Of a DNA stretch of 64,000 bases, positions 44,660 through 57,444 are shown in pieces (position 1 is the first letter of the stretch; each line of letters begins with the position of its first letter). The position numbers and the translations under genes are program-made. Where the stretch lies: the NCBI RefSeq assembly GCF_902713425.1, contig NC_081246.1, forward strand, positions 4,037,001-4,101,000, given 5' to 3'. The notes below the pieces were generated by a model. That model did no database searches, had not been told where the DNA came from, and saw only the letters and a program-made list of their open reading frames with translations. The DNA comes from Acipenser ruthenus (taxonomy: Eukaryota > Chordata > Actinopteri > Acipenseriformes > Acipenseridae).

Positions 44660-47088
44660 ATGGACGTCAGCGTCTCCGTGTCGTTCTTTCAAGACGAGCT
44701 CGCCTCTACCATCGAGCACGCAGTGAAAGCGGCTGTAGACACCGTCTTGTGCCAAATCACAAAAGTTGTCGGCGGCAAATTCACTGAATTCCGAATGGAA
44801 ATGGCTGGAAAGGAGAAAGAGAATGAAAGTCTGAAGCTGAGATTGGAAATATCAGAGAGCGAGTTGAAAGCAGTGCGGGAATGCATGAACGCTGCAGATG
44901 CAGACATTAAACAACCTCTCAGAAACATGAACCCCGACTGCAATGAACAAGACTTTCAGAGGAACGAGAACCAGGGATTATTCATCAGAGTTCAAGGTGA
45001 GATTAATAATGTTATGGTTCTTGTAACCCTTCCAGTCATTAAAAAAAAATACAATTAAATACAGCACTACTGTAATGATTGTGTTTCCTTGAAGAAGGCC
45101 CCGTTCACAATGTTGCATATATAATATCCATGATGTGTTATTTCATACAGTTATAAACTCCACAGAATTACATGATTGTATTTATTTGTACAAATAAATG
45201 AATAATTTGGTTTCACGCAGATTCTGGAGAGAGATGTGCTTTCAGTGAAGCAGAGGAGGGGCCAGTGATAGAAGCTGTTTACACAAAAGAGGAAATCTGT
45301 GATCTGGAGTGGTGTGGAAGAATAATGGAGATTACAGACCTAACAATTGTAGAAAGTAAAGAGATCCCTGAACTTGAACCTGTCCACATTAAAGAGGAGG
45401 CCGTAGAGCTGGAGTATGATCAGATCACAGAGGAAGTTAGTGAAGAAAATAAAGTCAATACACTGGAGGAGAATATAGTTAATATGGAATCTAGCCGCTG
45501 TGAGGATTGTCCTCCTGAACAGATCTGCATGAAACCCAATCAGCCTGTCTCTGAAGACACTGGTTCTAGTGTTGGAGAAGAGGGCACTGTGCTGGGGTCC
45601 ATTCAGGGGAAACATCACCCCCCTCAGGAAAGAGCTGCAGATGGAAAGGAGGAAGGAGCGATGCCGTCCACGAGCAGCACAGCCTGTGAGTAGAATGTCA
45701 AAAATACAGTTTATATAAGAATTGCAATTGTTTTGTGAAGGATTAAGAGTTTATCATCTTTCTTACTTTTCAATGTTCTAATTGTTAACAGTGATGGCTG
45801 TGAGGTGAAGCCTTGCAGGAAAGTGGCTGTGATTCAATGCTGTGCAGTAACCTTGGCTTCTGTCTCCTGCACTTCTAAAGCAGATCTAGGAAGACGCACC
45901 TCCACTCCAGCACCCCAGAGCAAAATCTCTACTGATGGGAAACTGCAGCGTAAGCAGAAACACAGAGAGTCGACACCCCAAAATGAATATGTGAAGAAAC
46001 TGAGAACTCGCTCGGTTCAGAATCTTTCTGCACAAGATAGCCGACCACTTCCTGTGGGATATACAGTGACTCCACATCCCGACAGTTCTGCAACCCAGGG
46101 CAACTTCATTTCCCTACAAACTCCCCAGCAGATTCCTTCAGAGCAGATCTTGTATAACTGTACTGAATGTGGCACCAATTTCAGTGACCGGGGAAAGCTG
46201 AAAATACACCAGCGTAGTCACACAGGAGAGAAACCATATGAGTGTCCTGACTGTGGGAGGAGTTTTAATCAGAAATGTAAGCTGAGAACACACAAGCTAA
46301 CTCACACAGGAGAGAAACCGTTTCACTGTGCAGATTGTGGGAAGGGTTTTAATCAGAAAGTACACCTTCAAATACACCAGCGAATTCACACGGGAGAGAA
46401 ACCGTTTCACTGTGCAGATTGTGGGAAGACATTCAGATTTGCAACTGGATTAAAAGTACACCAACGTATTCACACAGGAGTGAAAACATACGAGTGTCCT
46501 GACTGTGGGAAGAGTTTTATTCAGAAAAGTAACGTTCAAGCACACCAGCGAATTCACAAGGGAGAGAAACCGTTTCACTGTGCTGATTGTGGGAAGAGTT
46601 TTAATCAGAAAGGTGCTCTTCAAAATCACCAGCGAATTCACACAGGAGAGAAACCGTATGAGTGTCCTGACTGTGGGAGGCGTTTCAGTTACAAATGTAA
46701 CCTTCAAACACACCAGCGAATTCACAAGGGAGAGAAACCGTTTCACTGTGCTGATTGTGGGAAGAGTTTTAATAAGAAAGGTGCTCTTCAAAATCACCAG
46801 CGAACTCACACAGGAGAGAAACCGTACGAGTGTCCTGACTGTGGGAGGCGTTTTCATCAGAAAAGTAACCTTCAAACACACCAGCGAATTCACACAGGAG
46901 AGAAACCGTATGTGAGTCCAGTATGTGGGAGGAGTTTCAGTCGAAGACGCAGCCTCAGAACACACCACATAACCCACACTGGAGTGAAACCTTTTGAGTG
47001 TAGTGAGTGTGGGAAGAGATTTGTAGAGTCAAAAAAACTAAAGAAACACAGTCTAGTTCACAGAGATTCAGTCAGTCAGGACACTTAA
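44660..47088 (+). CDS. C2H2 zinc-finger protein Z7, 11 fingers
   Basis: About 668 aa. Exons 44660-44996, 45221-45685, 45884-47088; introns 224 and 198 bp. Exon 1 tail is class I. The finger exon is the intact counterpart of Z3 on the other arm: eleven fingers, finger 10 is the defective YVSPVC finger, finger 11 ([16 protein letters not shown]) is kept and the protein ends RDSVSQDT. Finger 1 reads YNCTEC for YHCTEC. A poly-A signal AATAAA is at 47116-47121. One of the most complete-looking members. Confidence 0.87.
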
Positions 47089-47288
47089 AAACAAAAAAAA
47101 CAATTCAGTTTACTCAATAAAAGCATCTCAATCACACCAAAATACCAAAGCAGACCCTGCGTCTCTGTCGTCGGTTTCAAATGCAGGCAACTGTGAAAAT
47201 AAACAAATTCAACTCAAAAAAATCCCAAGCCTGCTGTGCATGCAAATGATTGTAGCCCTGTTTCCTACAGCAGTGCTTCTGAAACTGG

Positions 47289-47754
47289 GGAGGCACAGAA
47301 TGTACTCTGGGGTTAAATGCATTTGTGTGAATTACAAGTTGGGCTACAGAAATAGTACAGAATAACCCAGGATGGCAGTGAGGATATTTTGATTTGTAAA
47401 ATGATATTCAAGTGTACTTTTTTTTCCTTTGCCAGCAGTTATTCTTGTGGATGAACACTGTTGTCTAAAAGTAACTGACATCCAAAAATTATAAACTGTA
47501 CTTGGTGTCCAAAAGGTGTATTTTGTGAAATAAATGCTTTAATTTAATAGAGTCATGAGTCTGGATCCCTTTTTAGAATTTGTATGAAGTGTATTTAATT
47601 ACTGTTTTGTCTTACAAGTATTCCTGTAGCATAGTATTTAATCTATGAAGCTGAATATTTATGAGTGAGTTAAAATTACTAAATAGCAGTGTGACATTTA
47701 CACTTACACCACAATATAGTTAAACTTACACTGAACGAGATGACATTTAAACTC
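47289..47754. repeat. Duplicated intergenic flank (inverted copy)
   Basis: Reverse of the block at 14721-15200, between Z7 and Z8. No gene. Confidence 0.7.
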
Positions 47755-48231
47755 CTACCGTGTTGAAAACTTTACTCTCTAGCAGGGTTAATTTCTTAAC
47801 ACTTTCCAAAGTGTTCATTTAACACGGAAATCGAGGGAGCCATATGTTCACTACAAAAGTGTCAGAGTTAATTATGGGTTAATCCGGACTTGATTGAAGG
47901 TATATTTTAGGAACAGCTTGTGGCACTGGCAAGATACAATTAAATAAATAAATACATAGCCATGGTCCAGGACGTTAAACAGAATATCAATTATTAAACA
48001 CATAATCAGAAAACAAGTGATTCACACGATTGATTGTATAATAAAATCACTCTGCTGTGAACTTGCTCAGCACATCGCTACAGTTGTGTACTTATAAGCA
48101 ATGTGAGTACAAAATAACAAAACCGGGAAGATAATGTTACTGTTTCTGACCGGGACAAAAACATGAAGTCTGAAAACTGGCAAGCCCGGCTTTACCGGGG
48201 CGTCTGGTCACCCTGGTCAAGGAATCCATTG
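47755..48231. repeat. Alternative upstream cassette, copy 3 (inverted)
   Basis: Near-identical, in reverse, to 23508-23995, ending at the same GACGG joint of the promoter block. Confidence 0.65.
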
Positions 48232-48512
48232 CCGTCAGCTTCCATCCGGGTGTTTCCAGCAGGAGGCGCCAATCCGCTAACGTGACGTCACGACGCGCTC
48301 GTCTCCATGGGAGCAGGGAGGAAGCGGAAGTGTGTGCGGGTTTGTTTACATTGTGTGTGTGGGACTGCGTGGGGTTGTTGAGCTGCAGCAGCAGAGAAAC
48401 TTGCTAAATAAGTCAAGTGCTGACTGAATAACAAAGAGAGGCTCCCAATATTATTCATAATAAAAGCGTGAATACAGAAAGGATATCAGTCTCAAGCTAA
48501 CAGTCAGTGAAG
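48232..48512 (+). promoter_or_regulatory. Promoter block of Z8
   Basis: Same block; CRE at 48283-48290. Faces the alternative cassette. Confidence 0.7.
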
Positions 48513-50838
48513 ATGGACGTCAGCGTCTCCGTGTCGTTCTTTCAAGACGAGCTCGCCTCTACCATCGAGCACGCAGTGAAAGCGGCTGTAGACACCGTCT
48601 TGTGCCAAATCACAAAAGTTGTCGGCGGCAAATTCACTGAATTCCGAATGGAAATGGCTGGAAAGGAGAAAGAGAATGAAAGTCTGAAGCTGAGATTGGA
48701 AATATCAGAGAGCGAGTTGAAAGCGGTGCGTCTGTGTGTCAGCGCTGCGGATGCAAACATCAGACAAGGCCTCGGAAACATGAACACGGACTGTAAGAAA
48801 CAAAACCATCCGAGGATTGAGAGCCAGAGGTTATTCACCAGAGTTAAAGGTGATTTTTAATAATGTTGTGGTTCTTGTATGTCTTCCAGTCATTTCAAAA
48901 TGAAATACTATTAAATACAGCACTACTGTAATGATTGTGTTTCCTTGAAGAAGGCCCCGTTCACAATGTTGCAAATATAATATCCATGATGTGTTATTTC
49001 ATACAGTTATAAACTCCTCAGAATTACATGATTGTATTTATTTGTACAGTGAGGGTTAAAAGCATGTATAATTTTGTTTCACGCAGATTCTGGAGACAGA
49101 CCTGCTTTCAGTGAAGCAGAGGAGGGGCCAGCGATAGAAGCTGTTTACACAAAAGAGGAAATCTGTGATCAGGAGTGGTGTGGAAGAATAATGGAGATTA
49201 CAGACCTGACAATTGTAGCAAGTAAAGAGATCCCTGAACTTGAACCTGTCCACATTAAAGAGGAGGCCGTAGAGCTGGAGTGTGATCACATCACAGAGGA
49301 GGTTAGTAAAGAAAATAAAGTCAATACGCTGGAGGAGAATATAGTTAAGATGGAATCTAGCCATTGTGAAGATTATCCTGCTGAAGAGATCTGCATGAAA
49401 CCCAATCAGCCTGTCTCTGAAGACACTGGTTCTAGTGTTGGAGAAGAGGGCACTGTGCTGGGGTCCATTCAGAGGAAACATCACCCCCCTCAGGAAAGAG
49501 CTGCAGATGGAAAGGAGGAAGGAGCGATGCCGTCCACGAGCAGCACAGCATGTGAGTAGAATGTCAAAAATACAGTTTATATAAGAATTGCAATTGTTTT
49601 GTGAAGGATTAAGAGTTTTATAATTTGTCTTGCTTTTCAATGTTCTAATTGTTAACAGTGATGGCTGTGAGGTGAAGCCTTGCAGGAAAGTGGCTGTGAT
49701 TCAATGCTGTGCAGTAACCTTGGCTTCTGTTTCCTGCGCTTCTAAAGCAGATCTAGGAAGACGCACCTCCACTCCAGCACCCCAGAGCAAAATCTCTACT
49801 GATGAGAAACTGCAGCGTAAGCAGAAACACAGACAGTCGACACCCCGAGATGAATATGTGAAGAAACTGAGAACTCACTCGGTTCAGAATCTTTCTACAC
49901 AAGATAGCCGACCACTTCCTGTGGGATATACAGCGACTCCACATCCCGACAGTTCTGCAACCCAGGGCAACTTCATTTCCCTACAAACTCCCCAGCAGAT
50001 TCCTTCAGAGCAGATCTTGTATCACTGTACTGAATGTGGCACCAATTTCAGTGACCGGGGAAAGCTGAAAAGACACCAACGTATTCACACAGGAGAGAAA
50101 CCATTTGTGTGTCCTGACTGTGGGAGGAGTTTTACTCAGAAAGGAAACCTTCAAACACACCAGCGAATTCACAAGGGAGAGAAACCGTATGAGTGTCCTG
50201 ACTGTGGGAGGCGTTTTAATCAGAAAGGAAGCTTTGAAAGACACCAGCTAACTCACAGTACAGATAAACCATTTCAATGTGCCGATTGTGGGAAAGGCTT
50301 TAATCATAAAACTTCACTTCAAGCACACCTGCAAATTCACACAGGAGAGAAACCGTATGAGTGTCCTGACTGTGGGAGGCGTTTTCATCAGAAAGGAAGC
50401 TTTGAAAGACACCAGCTAACTCACAGTACAGATAAACCGTTTAATTGTGCTGATTGTGGGAAAGGTTTTAATCGTAAAACTTCACTTCAAACACACCAGC
50501 AAATTCACAAGGGAGAGAAACCGTTTCAATGTGCTGATTGTGGGAAAGGTTTTTATCAGAAATGTGTCCTTCAAAAACACCAGCGAATTCACACAGGAGA
50601 GAAACCGTATCAGTGTCCTGACTGTGGGAGGCGTTTTAATCACAAAGGTAACCTTCAAAAACACCAGCAAATTCACAAGGGAGAGAAACCGTTTCACTGT
50701 GCAGATTGTGGGAGGAGTTTTAATCAGAAAGGTGATCTTCAAAGACACCAGCTAACTCACAGTACAGATAAACCATTTCACTGTGTGACCTTCAACAACA
50801 CCAGCGAATTCACACAAGATAGAAACCGACAGCTTTGA
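48513..50838 (+). CDS. C2H2 zinc-finger protein Z8, 9 fingers and a broken tenth
   Basis: About 629 aa. Exons 48513-48849, 49087-49551, 49751-50838. Exon 1 tail is class II. Nine sound fingers, closely related to those of Z6 (shared QKGSFERHQ and KTSLQ helices). The tenth starts FHC and then loses about 31 bases, shifting the frame to VTFNNTSEFTQDRNRQL-stop. The shift carries the frame past the TAG that ends Z5 and Z6 and stops just inside the EnSpm-like sequence. Poly-A site not evident. Confidence 0.83.
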
Positions 50839-53310
50839 AAATCTATTTACAAACATTAATACTGAAGCTAAATGGAAAAGACATTTCAGTGAAAAACGAG
50901 GTGTAGTGGAGTCTGTTGAGGTCCCTCTAGGAGTAAGATTTGACAGCAGAAGAAACCGGGATACAGGCACATATGATCACGATCCTGTAACTGACAAGTG
51001 TATTTATATTCCATTGTTAGAAACTTTAAAGTTTATATTTTGGAGTCCAGACATTTGTAATCCTATTGTACAACCCTGTGAACAAAACACGGTTTATAAA
51101 GATTTTTGGTGACGGCAGCTGCTATAGAAATCATCCACTTTTCTCTCGGCATAGAAATGCATTTCAAATACAACTTTACTAGGATGACTTTGAAACTGCA
51201 AACCCATTAGGATCCAAACAAGGGATACATCAAATTGGAAGCTTATATTTTATTCTTAGAAATCTTTCACCAAAGGTAAATTCAGCACTAATGAATATTC
51301 ACCTTGTTTCACTGTTCCACACACAAGATATTAAAAAGTATAGATTTAATGCTATACTACAACCTCACGTTGATGATTAAAAACATTCTTGAAAGTACTG
51401 GAATTAAAGTTCCTTTTTCTGAAGAACCAATTGATGGTACAGTTGCTCAGGTCACAGGAGATACCTTGGGGGTGCACACACTTCTGGGGTTCAGGGAATC
51501 TTTCAGTTCAGTTTTTTTCTGTTGACTCTGCTTGATTGATAAGAATGCGTCTCAGTCAGTATTCAGCGATGATGATTCTAACATCATATTACATGACAGA
51601 GTTTTGCATGAACAGCATTGCAATGATCTGTTAGCAGACCCTACATGACCCTCCTCCTTTGGAATGAAGCGATATTGTTTGCTGAATGACTTACAGTTTC
51701 TTTCTCATTTCTGATCATTTTGCTTTTGATATTATGCGCGATGTCCTCGAAGGCGTCCCCCAGTATGAAATGAAGTTGCTTTTTGGCTCTCTCTCTCTGA
51801 CAGTGTCATCTCCAAGCATGACATCATTAATAGAATTCACTCTTAGAATTATGGTTTGTTGGAGAGAATGAATCATCCAAGGTTCAATCTAGAGCAGTCT
51901 GGCAATGGGATAGAGCTCAATGCGATGCGGGCAGCAGTGTGGAGTAGCGGTTAGGGCTCTGGACTCTTGACCGGAGGGTCGTGGGTTCAATCCCAGGTGG
52001 GGGGACACTGCTGCTGTACCCTTGAGCAAGGTACTTTAGCTAGATTGCTCAAGTAAAAACCAGACTGTATAAATGGGGAATTGTATGTAAAAAATAATGT
52101 GTTATCTTGTAACAATTGTAAGTCGCCTTGGTTAAGGGTGTCTGCTAAGAAATAAGTAATAATATTCAAACATTCTGCTTAATTAAAAATATTTCCCTAG
52201 TATTTGGAGACATTGTAAATGAGGGAAACAAAAATCGGAGCTTGCTTCTGATGTTGTTAAATATTTTCAATATTGTTTTTTCACCAGTGATTGCTGAGGG
52301 TATGACAGTGTATCTCAAGCACCTAATTGCAGAACATCATAAGCTTTTCAGAGAGCTATACCCACAATGCAATTCGATTCCAAAGCACCATTTCATGATC
52401 CATTATCCCAGATGCATCAGAAAAATAGATCCATTATTGCATTTCTGGGCAATGAGATTTGAGGCAAAGCACTAGTTTATTAAAAACAGTGTCAAGAATT
52501 TCAAAACTATTAACAAATCACTGGACCAAAAACACCAAATAGCTACAGCATGCCACTGGGAGTCTTTATCAATAAAGACTATTGAATGTGGACCTCTTAA
52601 AACACAAGCTTTAAATGATTTTCCTGACTGTGAAATTATAGCGGAAAAACTGCAAGTTGGTTTAGATTGTGAAATTAATATTACTTCTAGGATTAGATAC
52701 TCAGGAACTGAATATCGGACCGGCCGTCTGATTTGTATAAAAATAGAAGACGAAATTGCGGTATTTAGTAAAATAACTGGAATTGTTCGAGAAGCTGAAC
52801 AATATCTTTTAGTGGCATCTGAATTTGAAACAGTTTGTTTTGTAGAACATCTTCATTCATTTCATGCGAGAGGAACTTGGAAAAACGTTCCATTTGATCT
52901 TCAGACTTCATATGGCTTTGAAGAACCTGATTTGCATGCGGTTCCAGTGAGTTATTTAATGTATATGCCAACCACAACATTGTATTTTGATTTTAAGTTC
53001 TATAGTTTTGGAATTGAAATAAGTATCGTGGCACTTTGAGGGCTGGTTATGCAATGGGAATTTCTATAAATAGGGAGATATAAAGGAAGATGTAAATATC
53101 GCTCCTTCCACAGAAGGTGCAGGTTTGTCACTGCTTCCATTGAATTGAGGAGATTTAGAAATCGCAGCCAAAAGTGTGTTCACAAAGAACGTCCAAAATA
53201 TGAGATCCAAAGGCAACCAAACCACTCACCGTGGACACAAACTTTTGGCTGTGATGTCAAAATCTCCCGAGTTAAAGTGAAGCAGTAACTCAATGTCATG
53301 TTCTGGAGTT
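50839..53310 (+). mobile_element. EnSpm-like DNA transposon fossil behind Z8
   Basis: Near-identical to the fossil behind Z6, with the same SINE B inside and the same 3' hairpin region. A few differences (for example a CTCTCTCT insertion near 51790 and single-base changes) show that the two copies have begun to diverge. Confidence 0.65.
51929..52157 (+). mobile_element. tRNA-derived SINE, family B, inside the EnSpm-like fossil
   Basis: Twin of the copy at 41408-41636 at the same site in the duplicated block. Confidence 0.87.
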
Positions 53311-53699
53311 AAATGCATTTGTGTGAATTACAAGTTGGGCTACAGAAATAGTACAAAATAACCCAGGATGGCAGTGAGGACATTTTGATTTGTAAAATGA
53401 TATTCAAGTGTACTTTTTTTTCCTTTACCAGCAGTTATTCTTGTGGATGAACACTGTTGTCTAAAAGTAACTGACATCCAAAAATTATAAACTGTACTTA
53501 GTGTCCAAAAGGTGTATTTTGTGAAATAAATGCTTTGTTTTAATAGAGTCATGTGTCTGGATCCCTTTTTAGAATTTGTATGAAGTGTGTTTAATTACTG
53601 CTTTGTCTTACAAGTATTCCTATAGCATAGTATTTAATCTATGAAGCTGAATATTTATGAGTGAGTTAAAATTACTAAATAGCAGTGTGACATTTACAC

Positions 53700-54392
53700 T
53701 TACAGCACAATATAGTTAAACTTACCCTGAATGAGATGACATTTAATGTACTTCCTCACAGCCTATGTTACTTACCGTGACCCAGTGATTGCCAGACACA
53801 TTGAGATTCTGTACAAATCCTTGAGCCGATGAGCTGAAGGAGGTCAGCTGTGTCAGGCTGGTGACAGCATACAAACCTCCAACCTGTGGGAACTGTCTAC
53901 GTAGCAGAGCCTGGCTGTGGTCCATCACCTCATCACCCCTCCACAGGTGCTGTCCAACACAATAAAACAAATGACTCCTAATTCTGCCCCCCCCCCTCCC
54001 CCTTCATTGAGAATGGCAGTCTTCTCCTCTTCATCGGTCACAACCCTACAGAGACACTCTCCAGTCTTCTCAGGTACTTACCTGACAGATAAAACAAAAG
54101 GAAAGATAATACTACAGTAAACACTTCAATGAGTGGAGGTTTTTAAATGAATGTTTTTAAAAAGAATGACCTAAAACCTATTCAAAAGAATCAGAACCAC
54201 TGACAATACTGACATGTGGAAAACTGTCTCTGCCCTTTATAATGGTCATTTCTTAGACTCTTAAGTTACATCATTTATATATATATGTATATGTATATAT
54301 TCTTCTTTAATACAAATTCTGTTTTCTGGTTCTCACATTTCTGCTATTAGTTATATATAGTTATATATTTAATCTTTTAACCCTTTTCTTTC

Positions 54393-54465
<73 letters not shown>

Positions 54466-54904
54466 CACACACACGTTTATCATTTATTTAGATGTACATC
54501 TTCAAAAATACAGGGCGGCTTCAATAACTTATAATGTATTAATATTAATTTTCAATATTTCTCTATTTTTTTTTACCTTTCAAAACGAATGTACTGGCTT
54601 TCTTTCTGATACCCCTCTTCTCCTCTTTGGTGGCTTGTTCAGGATACTCACCTGTGCTGAGGTAGCGATATACCGCTCTCAAGTGATCCATATCGATTGA
54701 TAAATGTAGTTTTCTGAGGGGGAAAAAAACACAGTATTACAAATTTGTCCTGTAAAAAGAGAAATTATTTGATTACAATTGTACGACGGCGCCAACGAAC
54801 TCCAACTGTCAGCGTCAAGATCTGTGGAGCAAAAGCAGTGACGCGCATAGCAACAGAACGCTGACATGTCACATGACTCAGGGGGGGACAAATTTGGCAC
54901 GAGA
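53700..54904 (-). pseudogene. KRBA2/Ginger-like integrase-protease gene remnant, copy e
   Basis: Divergent from Z9, near-identical to copy d. Intron (TA)n at about 54397-54463. Broken fossil. Confidence 0.6.
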
Positions 54905-55185
54905 CCGTCAGCTTCCATCCGGGTGCTTCCAGCAGGAGGCGCCAATCCGCTAACGTGACGTCACGACGCGCTCGTCTCCATGGGAGCAGGGAGGAAGCGG
55001 AAGTGTGTGCGGGTTTGTTTACATTGTGTGTGTGGGACTGCGTGGGGTTGTTGAGCTGCAGCAGCAGAGAAACTTGCTAAATAAGTCAAGTGCTGACTGA
55101 ATAACAAAGAGAGGCTCCCAATATTATTCATAATAAAAGCGTGAACACAGAAAGGATATCAGTCTCAAGCTAACAGTCAGTGAAG
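54905..55185 (+). promoter_or_regulatory. Promoter block of Z9
   Basis: Same 281 bp block; CRE at 54956-54963. Confidence 0.7.
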
Positions 55186-57444
55186 ATGGACGTCAGCGTC
55201 TCCGTGTCGTTCTTTCAAGACGAGCTCGCCTCTACCATCGAGCACGCAGTGAAAGCGGCTGTAGACACCGTCTTGTGCGAAATCACAAAAGTTGTCGGCG
55301 GCAAATTCACTGAATTCCGAATGGAAATGGCTGGAAAGGAGAAAGAGAATGAAAGTCTGAAGCTGAGATTGGAAATATCAGAGAGCGAGTTGAAAGCAGT
55401 GCGGGAATGCATGAACGCTGCAGATGCAGACATTAAACAACCTCTCAGAAACATGAACCCCGACTGCAATGAACAAGACTTTCAGAGGAACGAGAACCAG
55501 GGGTTATTCATCAGAGTTCAAGGTGAGTTTAATAATGTTATGGTTCTTGTATGCCTTTCGGTCATTATAAAAAAAAAAAATACCGTACTGTACGTAATAG
55601 GAGCTTCAAAACATTAATACTAAGAAGGCACTGTTCATCCCATAATATTTACAGCGTGAGAACGCTTCTACGTCAGCACGCATGGTAGCAGCGTGGTTAA
55701 AACGCTACGTGCTTCATTTAACATACCGTAGCTGTTTAGAATCCCACAAACAAGTAATCGTGTTTCAATTATTTTGGGGGGTGGGTGGAATGGATATATA
55801 ATTAAAAAGAAACCATATTTAACACATTTTCAACTTTCAACAAGTAGGCTGTGTGGTCCAGTGGTTAAAGAAAAGGGCTTGTAACCAGGAGGTCCCCGGT
55901 TCATTGTAAGTGACTCTGCAGCTGATGCATAGTTCACACACCCTAGTCTCTGTAAGTCGCTTTGGATAAAGGCGTCTGCTAAATAAATAACCAAATGATA
56001 ACTCGCAGGCCAAATTCTGATGTGCAGTATCCAGGTAACTGTCTCTCTATGGGATGAATATCCATGATGTGTTATTTTATACAGTTATAACCTCCACAGA
56101 ATTACATGATTGTATTTATTTGTACAGTGAGAGTTAAAAGCATGTATAATTTTGTTTCACGCAGATTCTGGAGAGAGACGTGCTTTCAGTGAAGCAGAGG
56201 AGGGGCCAGTGATAGAAGCTGTTTACACAAAAGAGGAAATCTGTGATCAGGAGTGGTGTGGAAGAATAATGGATATTACAGAGCTGACAATTGTAGAAAG
56301 TAAAGAGATCCCTGAACTTGAACCTGTCCACATTAAAGAGGAGGCTGTAGAGCTGGAGTGTGATCACATCACAGAGGAAGTTAGTAAAGAAAATAAAGTC
56401 AATACGCTGGAGGAGAATATAGTTAAGATGGAATCTAGCCATTGTGAAGATTATCCTCCTGAACAGATCTGCATGAAACCCAATCAGCCTGTCTCTGAAG
56501 ACACTGGTTCTAGTGTTGGAGAAGAGGGCACTGTGCTGGGGTCCATTCAGAGGAAACTGCAGCGTAAGCAGAAACACAGAGAGTCGACACCCCAAGATGA
56601 ATATGTGAAGAAACTGAGAACTGACTCTGTTCAGAATCTTTCTGCACAAGATAGCCGACCACTTCCTGTGGGATATACAGCGACTCCACATCCCGACAGT
56701 TCTGCAACCCAGGGCAACTTCATTTCCCTACAAACTCCCCAGGAGATTCCTTCAGAGCAGATCTTGTATCACTGTACTGAATGTGGCACCAATTTCAGTG
56801 AACTGGGAAAGCTGAAAATACACCAGCGTAGTCACACGGGGGAGAAATTGTTTCACTGTACAGAGTGTGGGAAGTCATTCAGAGGTGCAACTGGATTAAA
56901 ACTACACCAACGAATTCACACAGGAGAGAAACCATTTGTGTGTCCTGACTGTGGGAGGAGTTTTACTCAGAAAGGTAACCTTCAAACCCACCAGCTAACT
57001 CACGCTGCAGATAAACCGTTTCACTGTGCTGATTGTGGGAAGGGTTTTACTGAGAAACGCAGACTTCATACACACCAGCAAATTCACACGGGAGAGAAAC
57101 CGTATCTGTGTCCCATATGCGGGAAGAGATTCAGTCGGAGAGACAGCCTGCGATCACACCACATAATCCACACGGGAGAGAAACCTTTTGAGTGTGGTGA
57201 GTGTGGGAAGAGATTTAACAAAAAAGGCGAACTTCAATCACACCGGCTAACTCACACTGCAGATAAACCGTTTCACTGCGCTGATTGTGGGAAGAGTTTT
57301 AGTCAGAAATGCAGACTGGAAACCCACCAGCGGATTCACACGGGGGAGAAACCGTTTCACTGTCACGTATGTGGGAAGGGTTTCAGTCGAAGGGACAACC
57401 TTGGGATACACCACAAAATAATTCACAGCAGAGAAACCTCTTGA
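55186..57444 (+). CDS. C2H2 zinc-finger protein Z9, 8 fingers, exons 2 and 3 fused
   Basis: About 538 aa from only two coding exons: 55186-55522 and 56165-57444. The second reads straight from the acidic exon 2 ([10 protein letters not shown]) into the pre-finger linker ([13 protein letters not shown]). The 3' part of exon 2, intron 2 and the start of exon 3 are gone; both sides share GGAAAC at the joint, and the frame is kept. Exon 1 tail is class I; one unique change gives LCEITK for LCQITK. Eight fingers, most different from the rest of the array; finger 8 has an H-x4-H spacing (HHKIIH). Intron 1 (642 bp) holds a SINE. AATAAA at 57587-57592. The outermost plus-strand gene; its intron 1 matches that of Z1. 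Confidence 0.87.
55847..55990 (+). mobile_element. tRNA-derived SINE, family A, internally deleted, in intron 1 of Z9
   Basis: Head through CCCCGGTTCA, then a jump to TTGTAAGTGACTCTGCAGCT and the normal tail; about 80 bases are lost. Same site as the SINE in Z1 intron 1. Confidence 0.85.

Noticed and set aside
37739-57444. Reading the GTG six bases before the array ATG as start (MKMDV)
   Set aside because: GTG is not a usual eukaryotic start, and the ATG has a strong Kozak context (AAGATGG).
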